From positions 1-36,255 of the IMG/VR virus record IMGVR_UViG_3300007960_000072: DNA of 36,255 nucleotides; one strand, 5' to 3'. The notes beneath the pieces were generated by a model. That model did not search any database. It saw nothing but the letters and a program-made list of their open reading frames with translations, and was not told where the DNA came from. The stretch's first letter is position 1; each line of letters starts with the position of its first letter. Of the stretch, positions 22,923-31,220 are shown one piece after another. A program made the translations under genes and the position numbers. This DNA is from a virus.

Positions 22923-23237
22923 ATGGGTTATCCAGCAAAAAAAAATACTGACGAAAACACAACAGAAGGGATGGCCAAGGCAGGGCATTTTTTATTGACT
23001 TCTGGTGGTACAACGGGAAAATCCTTTACTCGCTCAGTATCATCAATAGATGTTAAAAGTGGAGCTGTTACAGTTGATAGTGCAATTCAAACTCAGTCTA
23101 TTAATGATCCAGAAAATGCAGAAGATTATCCAGACTGGTCTAGTGTGACTCTCGAAAAAGGCATTCACGTTGTTGACTTTGCACGTTGTACACTTTCAGG
23201 CGCAACAGGAATTGTGCAAGTTAATTACGGTATATAA
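22923..23237 (+). CDS. Small structural protein before the tail spike
   Basis: A 104-residue protein with a strong AGGAG site. The N-terminal 25 residues are polar and probably disordered; the rest is beta-rich (FLLTSGGTTGKSFTRS; VDFARCTLSGATGIVQVNYG). It ends in a TAATG overlap with the PHP-domain spike. It may be a virion adaptor or decoration protein. No family recognised. Confidence 0.5.
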   Translation: MGYPAKKNTDENTTEGMAKAGHFLLTSGGTTGKSFTRSVSSIDVKSGAVTVDSAIQTQSINDPENAEDYPDWSSVTLEKGIHVVDFARCTLSGATGIVQVNYGI

Positions 23238-25879
23238 TGGGTAGAATAGGGTTAGATCATAGCATTGAGGCTCTCTCTACGGTTAAAGGACATAGACAAA
23301 TCGGTGATCCTACATTGTTGGTTGATATGCCACTAGATGCGGTAAATGGTATCAATAATATTGTGACAGGTTCATCTTACGTTCCTGAACAAGAGTTTGG
23401 AGCACCTATTGATACGAGCAATGGTTACGCAGATTTTAACGAAGATGAAGCAATTGTAATACCTGAAAGTTTTAACTCTCTTATGCTACATAATCAAGAA
23501 TGGACGGCATTTGCTGATGTATTAGTGAAAGATATGTCGAACTTTTACTACACAATTAGCAAAGCTGGACTTTCTACTAGTACGTCTGCTAGGGTCGGAG
23601 CATGGCAACATAGTGTAAACGATGGAGCGTGGCTATATAATGAGACTAACGTATCTACTAATACAGCGATAACAAATGTTTTCAGGTGTATTCAATTAAT
23701 AAATACAGAAATATCCCCAGGCAACTTTAATTGCACCATAAGAATCAATAAATCAATCATTGGTACAAGAACAGTTCAAAGCGGAAATAATGTGAACGTA
23801 AGGCTTGGTTGCAGAATACAAAGTGATAGCGACACAATAGGGAGCAATTCACCTGTAAACCTTTTAAACGGTCATATAAAGAATTTTAAAATATACAATC
23901 GTGCAATAAGCGATACAGATTTAGATAACTATTGTGATGGTATACCAATACCACCACTTTATCCCGGAATTCATTTAGAAGGAACATATCTAAGTAACAC
24001 TACTGTCACCGAAAATGGTAGTTTTGAATTACGCTATTATGCTATAGATGAGGATTTTCAGCGATACCCAGCTACTGGATATGCTGTTTACCCTACTACA
24101 CTAGCTTTAGGTGATAATACTGTTAATATGGCTGTAACTCCTACAACCACCACATACAACAAAACAGTACACATCTACCTTGCTGACACATTTAGTATTG
24201 ACACTACTGGTGGTACCGCTATTGGTGCTATACCAACGATAGAGAGTACCATTAGCGGTGGTGCTTGGTCTATTTCTGCACCTACTACTCAGGTTTACGG
24301 TTATTCAACGCAGACAGCAATAGTAGAAGGTGTAAACACCGTTACCATGCAGTATAAAGATGCTAACGGTGATACCTATGTGAGCGACAACACAATAGAG
24401 GTAACGTATGCTGATACTGCTCCTATAGTTGAGATAGACGGCCAGAGCATAGCAGGAGACGTTGAGACTGCCGACTATGAGGTATCAGTTAAATATCTAT
24501 ACGGTGGATCGCTTGTATACAGAGAGGGCGCTTTAGTTACATATATTGGAGATGTTGTATGGTACGGCGGTGTAATAGTAGAGGTTGTTGATTACGCATT
24601 AAGTGCAGGTGTTAACAGCGTACAGGTTACAGGTCTTACAGATGATTTTGGTCAGACTTTCAGCACAACTGTAGAAGAGTGCACAAAGATTCCACATATA
24701 CAGTACATAGGGCCAACGACATTTAGCAAAGAAGAAGTTGGGTTAGTGGTTGAGGTTGTAGATGGTCTTCTCATAGACCTCGGAGCACCTTACCAAGATA
24801 CAGCCAACACTACATTTACCTTTACAGATGGCGTATACGGAGCTTATCAGCTACCTGCTACTTATGCCTATCCTACAGGTGAGAGCAACACAATACAGGT
24901 TGATATTGAGTATGTAGAAGGTTCAACACAGAAATGGGATAATCCTGCAAATGTCGTTTTTGACGTTTTCGGTGTTTCTGACAACAGTGCATGGGACGAT
25001 CCAGATAATGTTGCTTTTTACACTGGCGATAGTGCAGTAGTTGAGACAGAGCAAGATTTCAGATATTACAAAGCGCAATTTCATCACCACACCAACAACT
25101 CAGATGGGGCTGATGCACCAGAGACAATTGTAGATGCGTATTATAACGCAGGGTATGAGGTATTAGCTACCACCGACCATAACTACATAACAGATGAACC
25201 ACATTTTGGCATGGTTACGTTTCCGTCAGCTGAGGAAACAAGTGTAACTCTGAATCACGTTCAGGCAATTGGCATAACCTCTCAGGCTCCAGAGTCATAC
25301 ACTGCACAGGAAATTATAGACTACCATGCAGTAAATAATCCAGACGCTCTAATAATGTATAACCATTCAGCTGATGGGGTAAACTCATTTACCGAAACTC
25401 AATTACTTAATGATACATACGACCTTTTAGAAATAATTAACGCAAGGAGAGGCGGAAATTATGAAGCTGAGTGGGATCTAGCATTAACAGGCGGTCAGAA
25501 AGTTTACGGTGTAGCATCTGATGATTGTCACGATATTTCGTATGCACCGGGCTTCAACAAGGGCTACAATATGCTATACATGGATGGACTGACCAAACCT
25601 AAAGTATATGAAGCTCTTTCAAGTGGTAACTTTTTTGCTACACATAATGGACACGATGTAGTTGTGCAAGATACTGCAACAGAAATAATTGCCAAAAGCT
25701 CATCATTTTCAAATTTTACGTTTATCGGTGAAAACGGTGTGGTATTGAAATCAGAAAATAATGTTCTTACAAGTGCATTTGATGTAACTGGCTACACAGA
25801 TAAATATGTAAGGGTTGTATCAAAGCTATCATCAGACACAACAAAAATTGCTTTCGGTCAACCTAGATTTTTTCATTAA
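23237..25879 (+). CDS. Tail spike-like protein with LamG-like, Ig-like and PHP (CehA-type) domains
   Basis: An 880-residue protein. Residues about 25-235 form a concanavalin/LamG-like domain (DPTLLVDMPLDAV at the start, HIKNFKIYNRAISDTDLD at the end). Residues about 240-600 hold several Ig-like beta domains. Residues about 612-790 are a PHP metallophosphoesterase domain, nearest the CehA/McbA type, with every metal-site motif present: HHH (616-618), TDH (646-648), Glu at 666/667, NH (709-710) and DDCHD (762-766). A C-terminal beta segment follows. I infer a host-surface enzyme that cleaves a phosphodiester in a capsule, teichoic-acid-like or LPS polymer. The virion location rests on gene position. 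Confidence 0.78.
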   Translation: MGRIGLDHSIEALSTVKGHRQIGDPTLLVDMPLDAVNGINNIVTGSSYVPEQEFGAPIDTSNGYADFNEDEAIVIPESFNSLMLHNQEWTAFADVLVKDMSNFYYTISKAGLSTSTSARVGAWQHSVNDGAWLYNETNVSTNTAITNVFRCIQLINTEISPGNFNCTIRINKSIIGTRTVQSGNNVNVRLGCRIQSDSDTIGSNSPVNLLNGHIKNFKIYNRAISDTDLDNYCDGIPIPPLYPGIHLEGTYLSNTTVTENGSFELRYYAIDEDFQRYPATGYAVYPTTLALGDNTVNMAVTPTTTTYNKTVHIYLADTFSIDTTGGTAIGAIPTIESTISGGAWSISAPTTQVYGYSTQTAIVEGVNTVTMQYKDANGDTYVSDNTIEVTYADTAPIVEIDGQSIAGDVETADYEVSVKYLYGGSLVYREGALVTYIGDVVWYGGVIVEVVDYALSAGVNSVQVTGLTDDFGQTFSTTVEECTKIPHIQYIGPTTFSKEEVGLVVEVVDGLLIDLGAPYQDTANTTFTFTDGVYGAYQLPATYAYPTGESNTIQVDIEYVEGSTQKWDNPANVVFDVFGVSDNSAWDDPDNVAFYTGDSAVVETEQDFRYYKAQFHHHTNNSDGADAPETIVDAYYNAGYEVLATTDHNYITDEPHFGMVTFPSAEETSVTLNHVQAIGITSQAPESYTAQEIIDYHAVNNPDALIMYNHSADGVNSFTETQLLNDTYDLLEIINARRGGNYEAEWDLALTGGQKVYGVASDDCHDISYAPGFNKGYNMLYMDGLTKPKVYEALSSGNFFATHNGHDVVVQDTATEIIAKSSSFSNFTFIGENGVVLKSENNVLTSAFDVTGYTDKYVRVVSKLSSDTTKIAFGQPRFFH

Positions 25880-25888
25880 AGGAATACT

Positions 25889-27091
25889 ATGGCAAAGTAT
25901 ACATTAAATACGAACAGCTCATTAATTGAGTATGATGACGTTACTCAGTTGTATAAACCGAATCCAACTGATAACGCTGAGATGATTAACGCCACTGGCC
26001 TTACATCTCTCGATACACTAACACTAGCAGAGATGTCTACTGCACTTTTCGACGGTAACAACAACTGGTGTTCCGGTGCTGATTTGGCAGACCCGCTACA
26101 GTTCAGATTTATCCACTTTAGGAGCACATTGGATTTGTCTCAGAATGATCTCGATAAGGCTAGAGATGAATGCAATAGACCTCCTGACCTCACTTATAAT
26201 GACCTGCTTGTTATCGGTCAGGATGTAGATGTAAATGCCTCTTTCCAATACATTGCTGAGATTGATGTTTATGAGAACTCTTTGATTGCAACAACGTTTA
26301 ATTACACCATGCAGTTTATTGAGGATGATTTCAGGAATTATACATTTAGCGACATAAGTTACACAGATCCAAGAAACGGAAAAACTACAACTTTATCGCC
26401 TCTTACTGTTACATATCAAGAGTTCGCCCAAATTGTTGACCCAACATTACTTATTGATGCACCACTCAATAGCACTACACAGGGAGAGAACTTGACAGGC
26501 TTAACAGATGATTTTGCCATAGAGTATGGAACCCCATCTTACGCTGTAGATAGTGTTTTGCTACCTGCTGGCACAAACCTTGTACTGCCAAATAGCATTG
26601 GTGAATTGCTACAATATAACGGTGAGTGGACGTACCTAATTAAAATAAAAACACCTGCAACAGGCTCATTTTTTGTAATGGGTAATCATTCTAATGATGT
26701 ACATGATGGTATATATATGTCCTTATCAAGCGGTCTAAGAACATGGTATAGAGACGCATCAGACACACACGGCGGTGGCAATGACAACCAATGGATAACG
26801 ATAGGCGTGTCACAGAGATTGGTGAGCGAAGGTGTGTATGATGCCGACCTTTATATTAACGGTGTATTTGAGGCTCAGATACTGAAAGGCGCAGTTACCA
26901 ACATAACAAATCACTTTAGGCTAAATGGTGAGGCTAATCAATCAGAATCAGTGCAGGATGTTATAGGTGTAACCACAGTAGTAACAACTGGTGATTGCTC
27001 CTATAAAGAATTTAAGTATTATACAAGGAAGCTGGATGCAACTGACCACGCAAACTATCACAACAATGTGCCAATAGCACCACCTGCTTAA
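25889..27091 (+). CDS. Second LamG-like tail/receptor-binding protein
   Basis: A 400-residue protein with AAGGA before its ATG. The N-terminal 170 residues are a separate module with no known motif (ISYTDPRNGKTTTLSPLTVTY at its end). Residues about 185-395 form a LamG-like domain starting VDPTLLIDAPLNS and ending EFKYYTRKLDATDHANY, paralogous to the N-terminal domain of the PHP-containing spike (PTLLVDMPLDAV; KNFKIYNRAISDTDLDNY). It probably binds or decorates the host-recognition apparatus. Confidence 0.65.
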   Translation: MAKYTLNTNSSLIEYDDVTQLYKPNPTDNAEMINATGLTSLDTLTLAEMSTALFDGNNNWCSGADLADPLQFRFIHFRSTLDLSQNDLDKARDECNRPPDLTYNDLLVIGQDVDVNASFQYIAEIDVYENSLIATTFNYTMQFIEDDFRNYTFSDISYTDPRNGKTTTLSPLTVTYQEFAQIVDPTLLIDAPLNSTTQGENLTGLTDDFAIEYGTPSYAVDSVLLPAGTNLVLPNSIGELLQYNGEWTYLIKIKTPATGSFFVMGNHSNDVHDGIYMSLSSGLRTWYRDASDTHGGGNDNQWITIGVSQRLVSEGVYDADLYINGVFEAQILKGAVTNITNHFRLNGEANQSESVQDVIGVTTVVTTGDCSYKEFKYYTRKLDATDHANYHNNVPIAPPA

Positions 27092-27098
27092 ACTTAAC

Positions 27099-27115
27099 GC
27101 CCCTCAGACAGGGGC
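27099..27115 (+). terminator. Hairpin, possible weak terminator
   Basis: Stem GCCCCT/AGGGGC (27099-27104/27110-27115) with a five-base loop lies in the 57-base gap after the second LamG protein. No uridine run follows directly, so termination would be weak or factor-dependent. Confidence 0.4.
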
Positions 27116-27148
27116 TTAACCTTTAGATGAGAGAAAAGAGAAATATGA

Positions 27149-27757
27149 ATGCCTGAAATAACAACTATTAATGAAAGTGGTGATTTAGAAAGTTTTGTAG
27201 CTGACGGTAAAGTTACAAAACATCCTTTCAAGGTTTCAGATAACTACCCTTGGGATGATTTTGCATTTTCAGTCAATAACCTCAGAGTCAACCCTGCCAC
27301 ATCTAAACCAGATTTTGACGAAACAGAGGGTGAATATTTGTTTGATGATTCTTCGACTGAAACTGTTGTAGGTGCTCAAATCAGCAGACACGAATTTGCA
27401 CAGGATCAACAGGAATGGAGGCCACACGTACATTGGGTTCAGGAGGCTGTCGGGAATGTTGTATGGCAATTGCAGTACAAAATATGGCCAGCCAATACGG
27501 TAGAACCTGCATACACAACAATAAGTGCATTCACTCCTGAGTTCGCATATACAAGCGGATCACTACACCAAATCACATCACTTCCTCCAGTAGACGTTAC
27601 ATCTTATTCAAACAGTACTGCTATGATGGTCAAAGTCAAAATAAGCCGTTTAGGAGGCGATGCAAACGATACAATTGTAGGTGATGCTAGGTTTTTAGGA
27701 TTTGATTTCCATGTTCAAGTAGATGCTTTTGGTAGCAGAGAGGAGTTTACCAAATAA
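27149..27757 (+). CDS. Tail fibre-region protein with RPHVHWV motif
   Basis: A 202-residue beta-rich protein. The middle segment EWRPHVHWVQEAVGNVVWQLQYK resembles a jelly-roll-like module seen in assorted phage tail and receptor-binding loci (RPHVHW followed by W-x-L-x-Y strands). The start shares MPEI with the next gene, which may mean a common N-terminal attachment signal. The ATG follows AGAGAAAAGAG. Role is inferred as virion surface or host recognition. Confidence 0.55.
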   Translation: MPEITTINESGDLESFVADGKVTKHPFKVSDNYPWDDFAFSVNNLRVNPATSKPDFDETEGEYLFDDSSTETVVGAQISRHEFAQDQQEWRPHVHWVQEAVGNVVWQLQYKIWPANTVEPAYTTISAFTPEFAYTSGSLHQITSLPPVDVTSYSNSTAMMVKVKISRLGGDANDTIVGDARFLGFDFHVQVDAFGSREEFTK

Positions 27758-28272
27758 TGCCAGAAATAAACACTTTACTAGGGCTACAACATGGTTATTA
27801 TGATTATAATGACCTGACAACTCAAACAACTCCTATTCCAGTACCTAACACAGGAGCTTGGATACAGCTCACAAATGACGGAGCTGGGCCGTACACTGTT
27901 GATACATACAAACCAACAGGAGACGGTGAGATATGGAATACATTAACTAATCAATTTGATTTTAGTGGCCTTAATTATGGTGATAGAGTAGAGATACGTT
28001 ATGATGTAAACATTGAGACATTAGGTAATAATGGCGAGGTGATAATGCGAGCACACTTTGGAGTAGGCTCTGGTGGTGACTATTACCGCACTTTAGCGCA
28101 TAATCACTACAAAAATATATCGCCAGCGGAAAATATTACTGTTGATATTGGCGAGCACATAAGTAGTAACATAATCAAAGATTACCCTGCACAAATTGAA
28201 ATATCATCAGATGTAGCGTTAAATGTAACAGTTAATGGCTGGTACGTTCGGGTATTAAAGAGAACATTTTAG
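27757..28272 (+). CDS. Beta-rich tail-region protein
   Basis: A 171-residue protein starting MPEINTLLGLQHG in a TAATG overlap. It contains short repeats of strand-rich sequence (YGDRVEIRYDVNIETLG; FGVGSGGDYYRTLAHNHY) consistent with a jelly-roll domain. No metal-binding or catalytic motif is obvious. It is part of the receptor-binding gene block. Confidence 0.5.
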   Translation: MPEINTLLGLQHGYYDYNDLTTQTTPIPVPNTGAWIQLTNDGAGPYTVDTYKPTGDGEIWNTLTNQFDFSGLNYGDRVEIRYDVNIETLGNNGEVIMRAHFGVGSGGDYYRTLAHNHYKNISPAENITVDIGEHISSNIIKDYPAQIEISSDVALNVTVNGWYVRVLKRTF

Positions 28273-28280
28273 AGGTATAA

Positions 28281-28805
28281 ATGAGAGAATCATCAAATAT
28301 GCAAATAGACTACCCGTTTACCAATGCTGACGGGTCAGGCATCTTAATAAAAAAGGACGGTTCAGGTATTAAAAAACTTGGTGCTGGTGGCTCTGTTGAT
28401 GGCGAGTTTGTTGTGGCTCCTAGCTCTCAGTTGTTTACTTCTGGCTCATATACGCCAAACCCTGCGCCTTATAGTCCAGATGTAACAGTAACGCCTATTA
28501 CTGCAAATTATGTTATGATTAATGAACAATATGTTACAGTACGAGGAACAATGGGGCTTTCTACAACTTCATCAGGTTATTTTGCAATACCGTTTGGAGA
28601 CTTGCCGTTGGGGCATGTTTTAACACAAAAATCACAGGTATTATACGGCACAATAAACAATGTAGGCCCAGCAAATAATAATATTATAGGCGAGTTCATA
28701 TCTGATGTTGAAGACCTAGATCTTTATATCAATGTTTTAAGACTGACTTGCGATCACATTGTTTCGTCTGAAGAACTACACTACAGCTTCAGTTATACAT
28801 TATGA
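28281..28805 (+). CDS. Tail fibre tip-like protein
   Basis: A 174-residue protein with AGAGG upstream of its ATG. A short Gly/Lys/Asp repeat start (DGSGILIKKDGSGIKKLGAGG) is followed by a domain opening SYTPNPAPYSPDVTVTPITA and continuing NEQYVTVRGTMG. That order matches C-terminal tip domains of phage fibres, where a YTPTxxN-type start is followed by a 'measured value plus VTVxG' strand. The end overlaps the next gene (ATGA). Probably a stand-alone tip or short fibre. Confidence 0.55.
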   Translation: MRESSNMQIDYPFTNADGSGILIKKDGSGIKKLGAGGSVDGEFVVAPSSQLFTSGSYTPNPAPYSPDVTVTPITANYVMINEQYVTVRGTMGLSTTSSGYFAIPFGDLPLGHVLTQKSQVLYGTINNVGPANNNIIGEFISDVEDLDLYINVLRLTCDHIVSSEELHYSFSYTL

Positions 28806-29329
28806 GCTTAACAGACTTTGTGCTTAGCATTGGATGCGTACCAGAGGAGGAAGACTTGAAGAAGATCAAGAAGGAGGTTCCGCTTGAACCAAAAAAAGAA
28901 GATCACGTTTGCAAATATTGTGGGATACTTATATCGCAATGCCTTTGTACACGTACTCAGCACGTATTTAACTACAAGACTGGTAAATGCGACCTTTGCG
29001 GTGAATCTTTTAAACCGAATGGTACGGGGCCAAAAGGAAAGTGGTACACGTTCTTAATACGGATATTTCCTTTCAATCGTTGGGTAGATGATATAAGCGA
29101 TCTGCATGACATAGAGTATTTTGAGGGCTATACAAGGTTTCACAAAAACGTTGCAGACTTCAAAATGTTCGATAGGACGAAAAAGAAAATTGAGAAAACT
29201 TGGTGGCTGTTCCCAACTAAGTTATGGGTAAAAAGAGCAAGAGTGAACTATTTAGCCGTTAACGGGGGCGGTGATGATAGCTTTAACTGGTCAGGGTGTC
29301 TTGGTGAGTACAAGAAACCTGTTAAATAG
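28802..29329 (+). CDS. Zinc-ribbon protein with phospholipase A2-like HD motif
   Basis: A 175-residue protein. Cysteines CKYC, CLC and CDLC (about 37-70) suggest a zinc-binding module. The second half contains DDISDLHDIEYFEGYTRFHK then NVADFKMFDR, which resembles the catalytic His-Asp dyad and following Ala-Asp helix of bacterial/viral phospholipase A2-like domains (HD-x2-Y ... AD). The usual paired cysteines before HD are absent, and the region is rich in Lys and Trp. Placement directly before an XhlA-like gene fits membrane attack during lysis or entry. The PLA2 reading is an inference from a short motif. Confidence 0.4.
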   Translation: MSLTDFVLSIGCVPEEEDLKKIKKEVPLEPKKEDHVCKYCGILISQCLCTRTQHVFNYKTGKCDLCGESFKPNGTGPKGKWYTFLIRIFPFNRWVDDISDLHDIEYFEGYTRFHKNVADFKMFDRTKKKIEKTWWLFPTKLWVKRARVNYLAVNGGGDDSFNWSGCLGEYKKPVK

Positions 29330-29333
29330 TAAC

Positions 29334-29349
29334 GTAACTAAAAAGTTAC
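29334..29349 (+). other. Hairpin in the gap before the XhlA-like gene
   Basis: Stem GTAACT/AGTTAC (29334-29339/29344-29349) with an AAAA loop starts four bases after the upstream stop. No T-run follows, so it may protect mRNA or do little. The rest of the 56-base gap holds AGGTGAGAGAG, the site for the next gene. Confidence 0.35.
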
Positions 29350-29385
29350 AATTAACACAAATAAATCTATATTAGGTGAGAGAGA

Positions 29386-29697
29386 ATGAGTGAAGTGATG
29401 CAAAGAGATGAAACAATTAAACTGTTTGATGAGCTGAAATCGTTTGTTATGGACTCCCTTAACAGGCTTGAGCAGAACTCGAAAGAATCAGCTAATAGAA
29501 TAGAAACTAAAATAGATGTAGCTACAGAAAACATAAATAAGTACGCAAAAGATACAATAGAGCACGCCGTAAAGATACAAACATTAGAGCGTGACACTGA
29601 TGCTATTGGCGGTAAAGTAAGAGTGTTACAGCGGTGGCAATACCTGACTACTGGAGGTTTGGGTGTTGTAGTGTTTTTGATTAATTACCTGAAATGA
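29386..29697 (+). CDS. XhlA-like membrane protein, holin candidate
   Basis: A 103-residue protein: long amphipathic/coiled-coil helix (about 8-80), then a basic turn and one C-terminal membrane segment (about 86-101, TTGGLGVVVFLINYL). This layout is that of the XhlA/hemolysin family of phage lysis-associated membrane proteins, which assist holin-mediated membrane damage. The gene overlaps the DUF5675 gene by four bases (ATGA), reinforcing a lysis-like cassette. It could alternatively be a membrane-anchored structural factor. Confidence 0.6.
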   Translation: MSEVMQRDETIKLFDELKSFVMDSLNRLEQNSKESANRIETKIDVATENINKYAKDTIEHAVKIQTLERDTDAIGGKVRVLQRWQYLTTGGLGVVVFLINYLK

Positions 29698-30080
29698 TAG
29701 TAGAAATACACAGAGTTTATGAGCCTAGCGCTACAATCGGAACGGTTATTGTAGGTGGTGAGGTTCTTTGTTTTAGCTTGGAGTTACCTTGGTATGGAAA
29801 TCGAAAAAATATATCTTGCATCCCAGAAGGTAGTTATCTATGTAAACGCTCATTCTCACCAAAATTTGGTGAGGTGTACGAAGTCTCAGACGTATACAAA
29901 AGATCACACATCCTTATCCACTCAGGGAATACAGAGGATGACATAGAGGGCTGTATATTGTTAGGGCAAAGAGTTGGTTATCTCAATGATAAAAGAGCAG
30001 TACTAGACTCCAAAAACGCTTTAACTCAGTTTTATAGAGAGGTAGATTCTGTTGATGAGTTCACATTGATAATTAAATAG
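29694..30080 (+). CDS. DUF5675 family protein
   Basis: A 128-residue protein matching the DUF5675 pattern: VCFSLELPW-type start (VLCFSLELPWYGNRKNISCI), PEGSYLCKRSFSPKFGEVYEV, then RSHILIHSGNTEDDIEGCILLG. The conserved Cys, His and Gly positions are visible (IHSGN, GCILLG). Its biochemical function is not established to my knowledge, but the gene often lies in phage lysis or tail modules. Here it is translationally coupled to the XhlA-like gene and ends the plus-strand late region. Confidence 0.75.
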   Translation: MIVEIHRVYEPSATIGTVIVGGEVLCFSLELPWYGNRKNISCIPEGSYLCKRSFSPKFGEVYEVSDVYKRSHILIHSGNTEDDIEGCILLGQRVGYLNDKRAVLDSKNALTQFYREVDSVDEFTLIIK

Positions 30081-30086
30081 CTTTGG

Positions 30087-30140
30087 TGAGCGGACGCTCA
30101 AAAATAGTATAAGTAATGGTTATGGTTAACCAATGCTCAC
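30087..30140. other. Hairpins in the convergent gap
   Basis: The 76-base gap between convergent genes contains TGAGC/GCTCA (30087-30091/30096-30100), the 10-bp palindrome TGGTTAACCA (30123-30132) and GCTCAC (30135-30140), which could also pair with GTGAGC (30086-30091). Neither strand shows a clean hairpin plus T-run, so bidirectional termination is plausible but not typical. Confidence 0.4.
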
Positions 30141-30156
30141 GTCAAGCTAATATCAA

Positions 30157-30465
30157 TTATAAATCAGACTCTTTCACAAAAGTCCCGTTTCTCATCTCGC
30201 CTTTTCTGTCTTTAATCTTATGCCATGCTCTTTCCATGCACTCTTCTGGCATCATTTGTATCATCTTGCAAAGGTTATGGAGTGTAACATAACAATCGCC
30301 TATCTCTAATGAAAGATCATTGATAGAGCCATTGTAATAGGCATCTTTAACTTCTCCAGCCTCTTCAAGTAGTTTGATAAGCTGTCCTTCAGCTGTCCCT
30401 TCTGAGTAGATTTTTCTTTCCTCTGCCCAGTTAGTCACATTATATTTGAATGTTTCAAATGTCAT
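30157..30465 (-). CDS. MazG-like nucleotide pyrophosphohydrolase
   Basis: A 102-residue all-helical protein with the MazG-type metal-binding pattern: LLEEAGEVKDAY, then LEIGDCYVTLHNLC, ending in RKGEMRNGTFVKESDL. EExxE and ExxD supply magnesium ligands. Such phage enzymes cleave nucleoside triphosphates or ppGpp-related signals and shift host nucleotide metabolism. It is the last gene of the minus-strand operon, and AAAGGA precedes the start. Confidence 0.75.
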   Translation of the reverse strand: MTFETFKYNVTNWAEERKIYSEGTAEGQLIKLLEEAGEVKDAYYNGSINDLSLEIGDCYVTLHNLCKMIQMMPEECMERAWHKIKDRKGEMRNGTFVKESDL

Positions 30466-30468
30466 TTA

Positions 30469-30897
30469 TTATCCTTTAAGATGTGGTAACTCTATTTCGA
30501 GTAACCCGTTTATTATTTCCTTACTCTTTTTCTGATGATTTAGCACAGCGTAACAGTATTGTTTAATCTGCTCTGCTATCGGCCTCCATTCTATTTCATC
30601 CATCTCAGCAAAAGAGAATGATTTGTACATTTTTGCTATAGATCCATCCTTGCGAGGCATTGACTTGTAATGCCCGTATGTATCTTTAAACCAAAAATAA
30701 AGATCGTCTGAGTCTTGAAGGTGGTCAAATCTATCCATGTGCCTTGAAGTATATCCGAGCATCGCCCAAACTAGTTTGTGGTGTTTTGGGTTGCGTGGTT
30801 TCGTAATAGTTACAAAAACATCTTCTTCCATTATGGTTTCTGATTTGCCTTCATAATGAACAAATGCTTGTATGCTGTCTACTAATTGGTTCTTCAT
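30469..30897 (-). CDS. DUF1367 family protein
   Basis: A 142-residue protein matching phage DUF1367 members: KPRNPKHHKLVWAMLGYTSRH near residue 33, a Trp/Phe-rich middle, then KMYKSFSFAEMDEIEWRPIAE and LLEIELPHLKG. Function is unknown, but it is commonly found in the nin-like or recombination regions of phages, in keeping with its place after an HNH-like gene and a Rad52-like annealing gene. Overlaps the upstream gene by four bases. Confidence 0.75.
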   Translation of the reverse strand: MKNQLVDSIQAFVHYEGKSETIMEEDVFVTITKPRNPKHHKLVWAMLGYTSRHMDRFDHLQDSDDLYFWFKDTYGHYKSMPRKDGSIAKMYKSFSFAEMDEIEWRPIAEQIKQYCYAVLNHQKKSKEIINGLLEIELPHLKG

Positions 30898-31220
30898 AAT
30901 TTACCATATTTCTGATATATTTCTTCTGGTGTCATTGCATTTCTTCTTATATCACGTTCAATATCTCTAAGCTCTTCAAGCATTCCTTTGTGTTTATTTT
31001 CAAACCATTCAATGAATTCAGGCTTATTTTTATGTGCTAATTCATGTTCTATTACTGTTAACACACAAATGTTTTTAGAAACAAGAGTTAAAAGTTTTGA
31101 TTTTGACCTGTAAATAACATGGTGCGGTTGGTTGCTTTCTGCAATTATTCCGCTTTTCTCTGAAGGCAGGCCCGCAAATTGGGCCATAAACTTATTGTAT
31201 AGTGTTTTTGTTATTTTCAC
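30894..31220 (-). CDS. HNH-like recombination-associated protein
   Basis: A 108-residue protein with an HNH-type core: HHVIYRSKSKLLTLVSKNIC, then VLTVIEHELAHKNKPEFIEWF. Spacing of the HH pair, central Asn and final H-x4-H fits a beta-beta-alpha metal finger; zinc cysteines are absent. In the same position other phages carry NinG/Ref-type or DUF968 nucleases that process recombination intermediates. Nuclease activity is not certain. Confidence 0.6.
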   Translation of the reverse strand: MKITKTLYNKFMAQFAGLPSEKSGIIAESNQPHHVIYRSKSKLLTLVSKNICVLTVIEHELAHKNKPEFIEWFENKHKGMLEELRDIERDIRRNAMTPEEIYQKYGKL

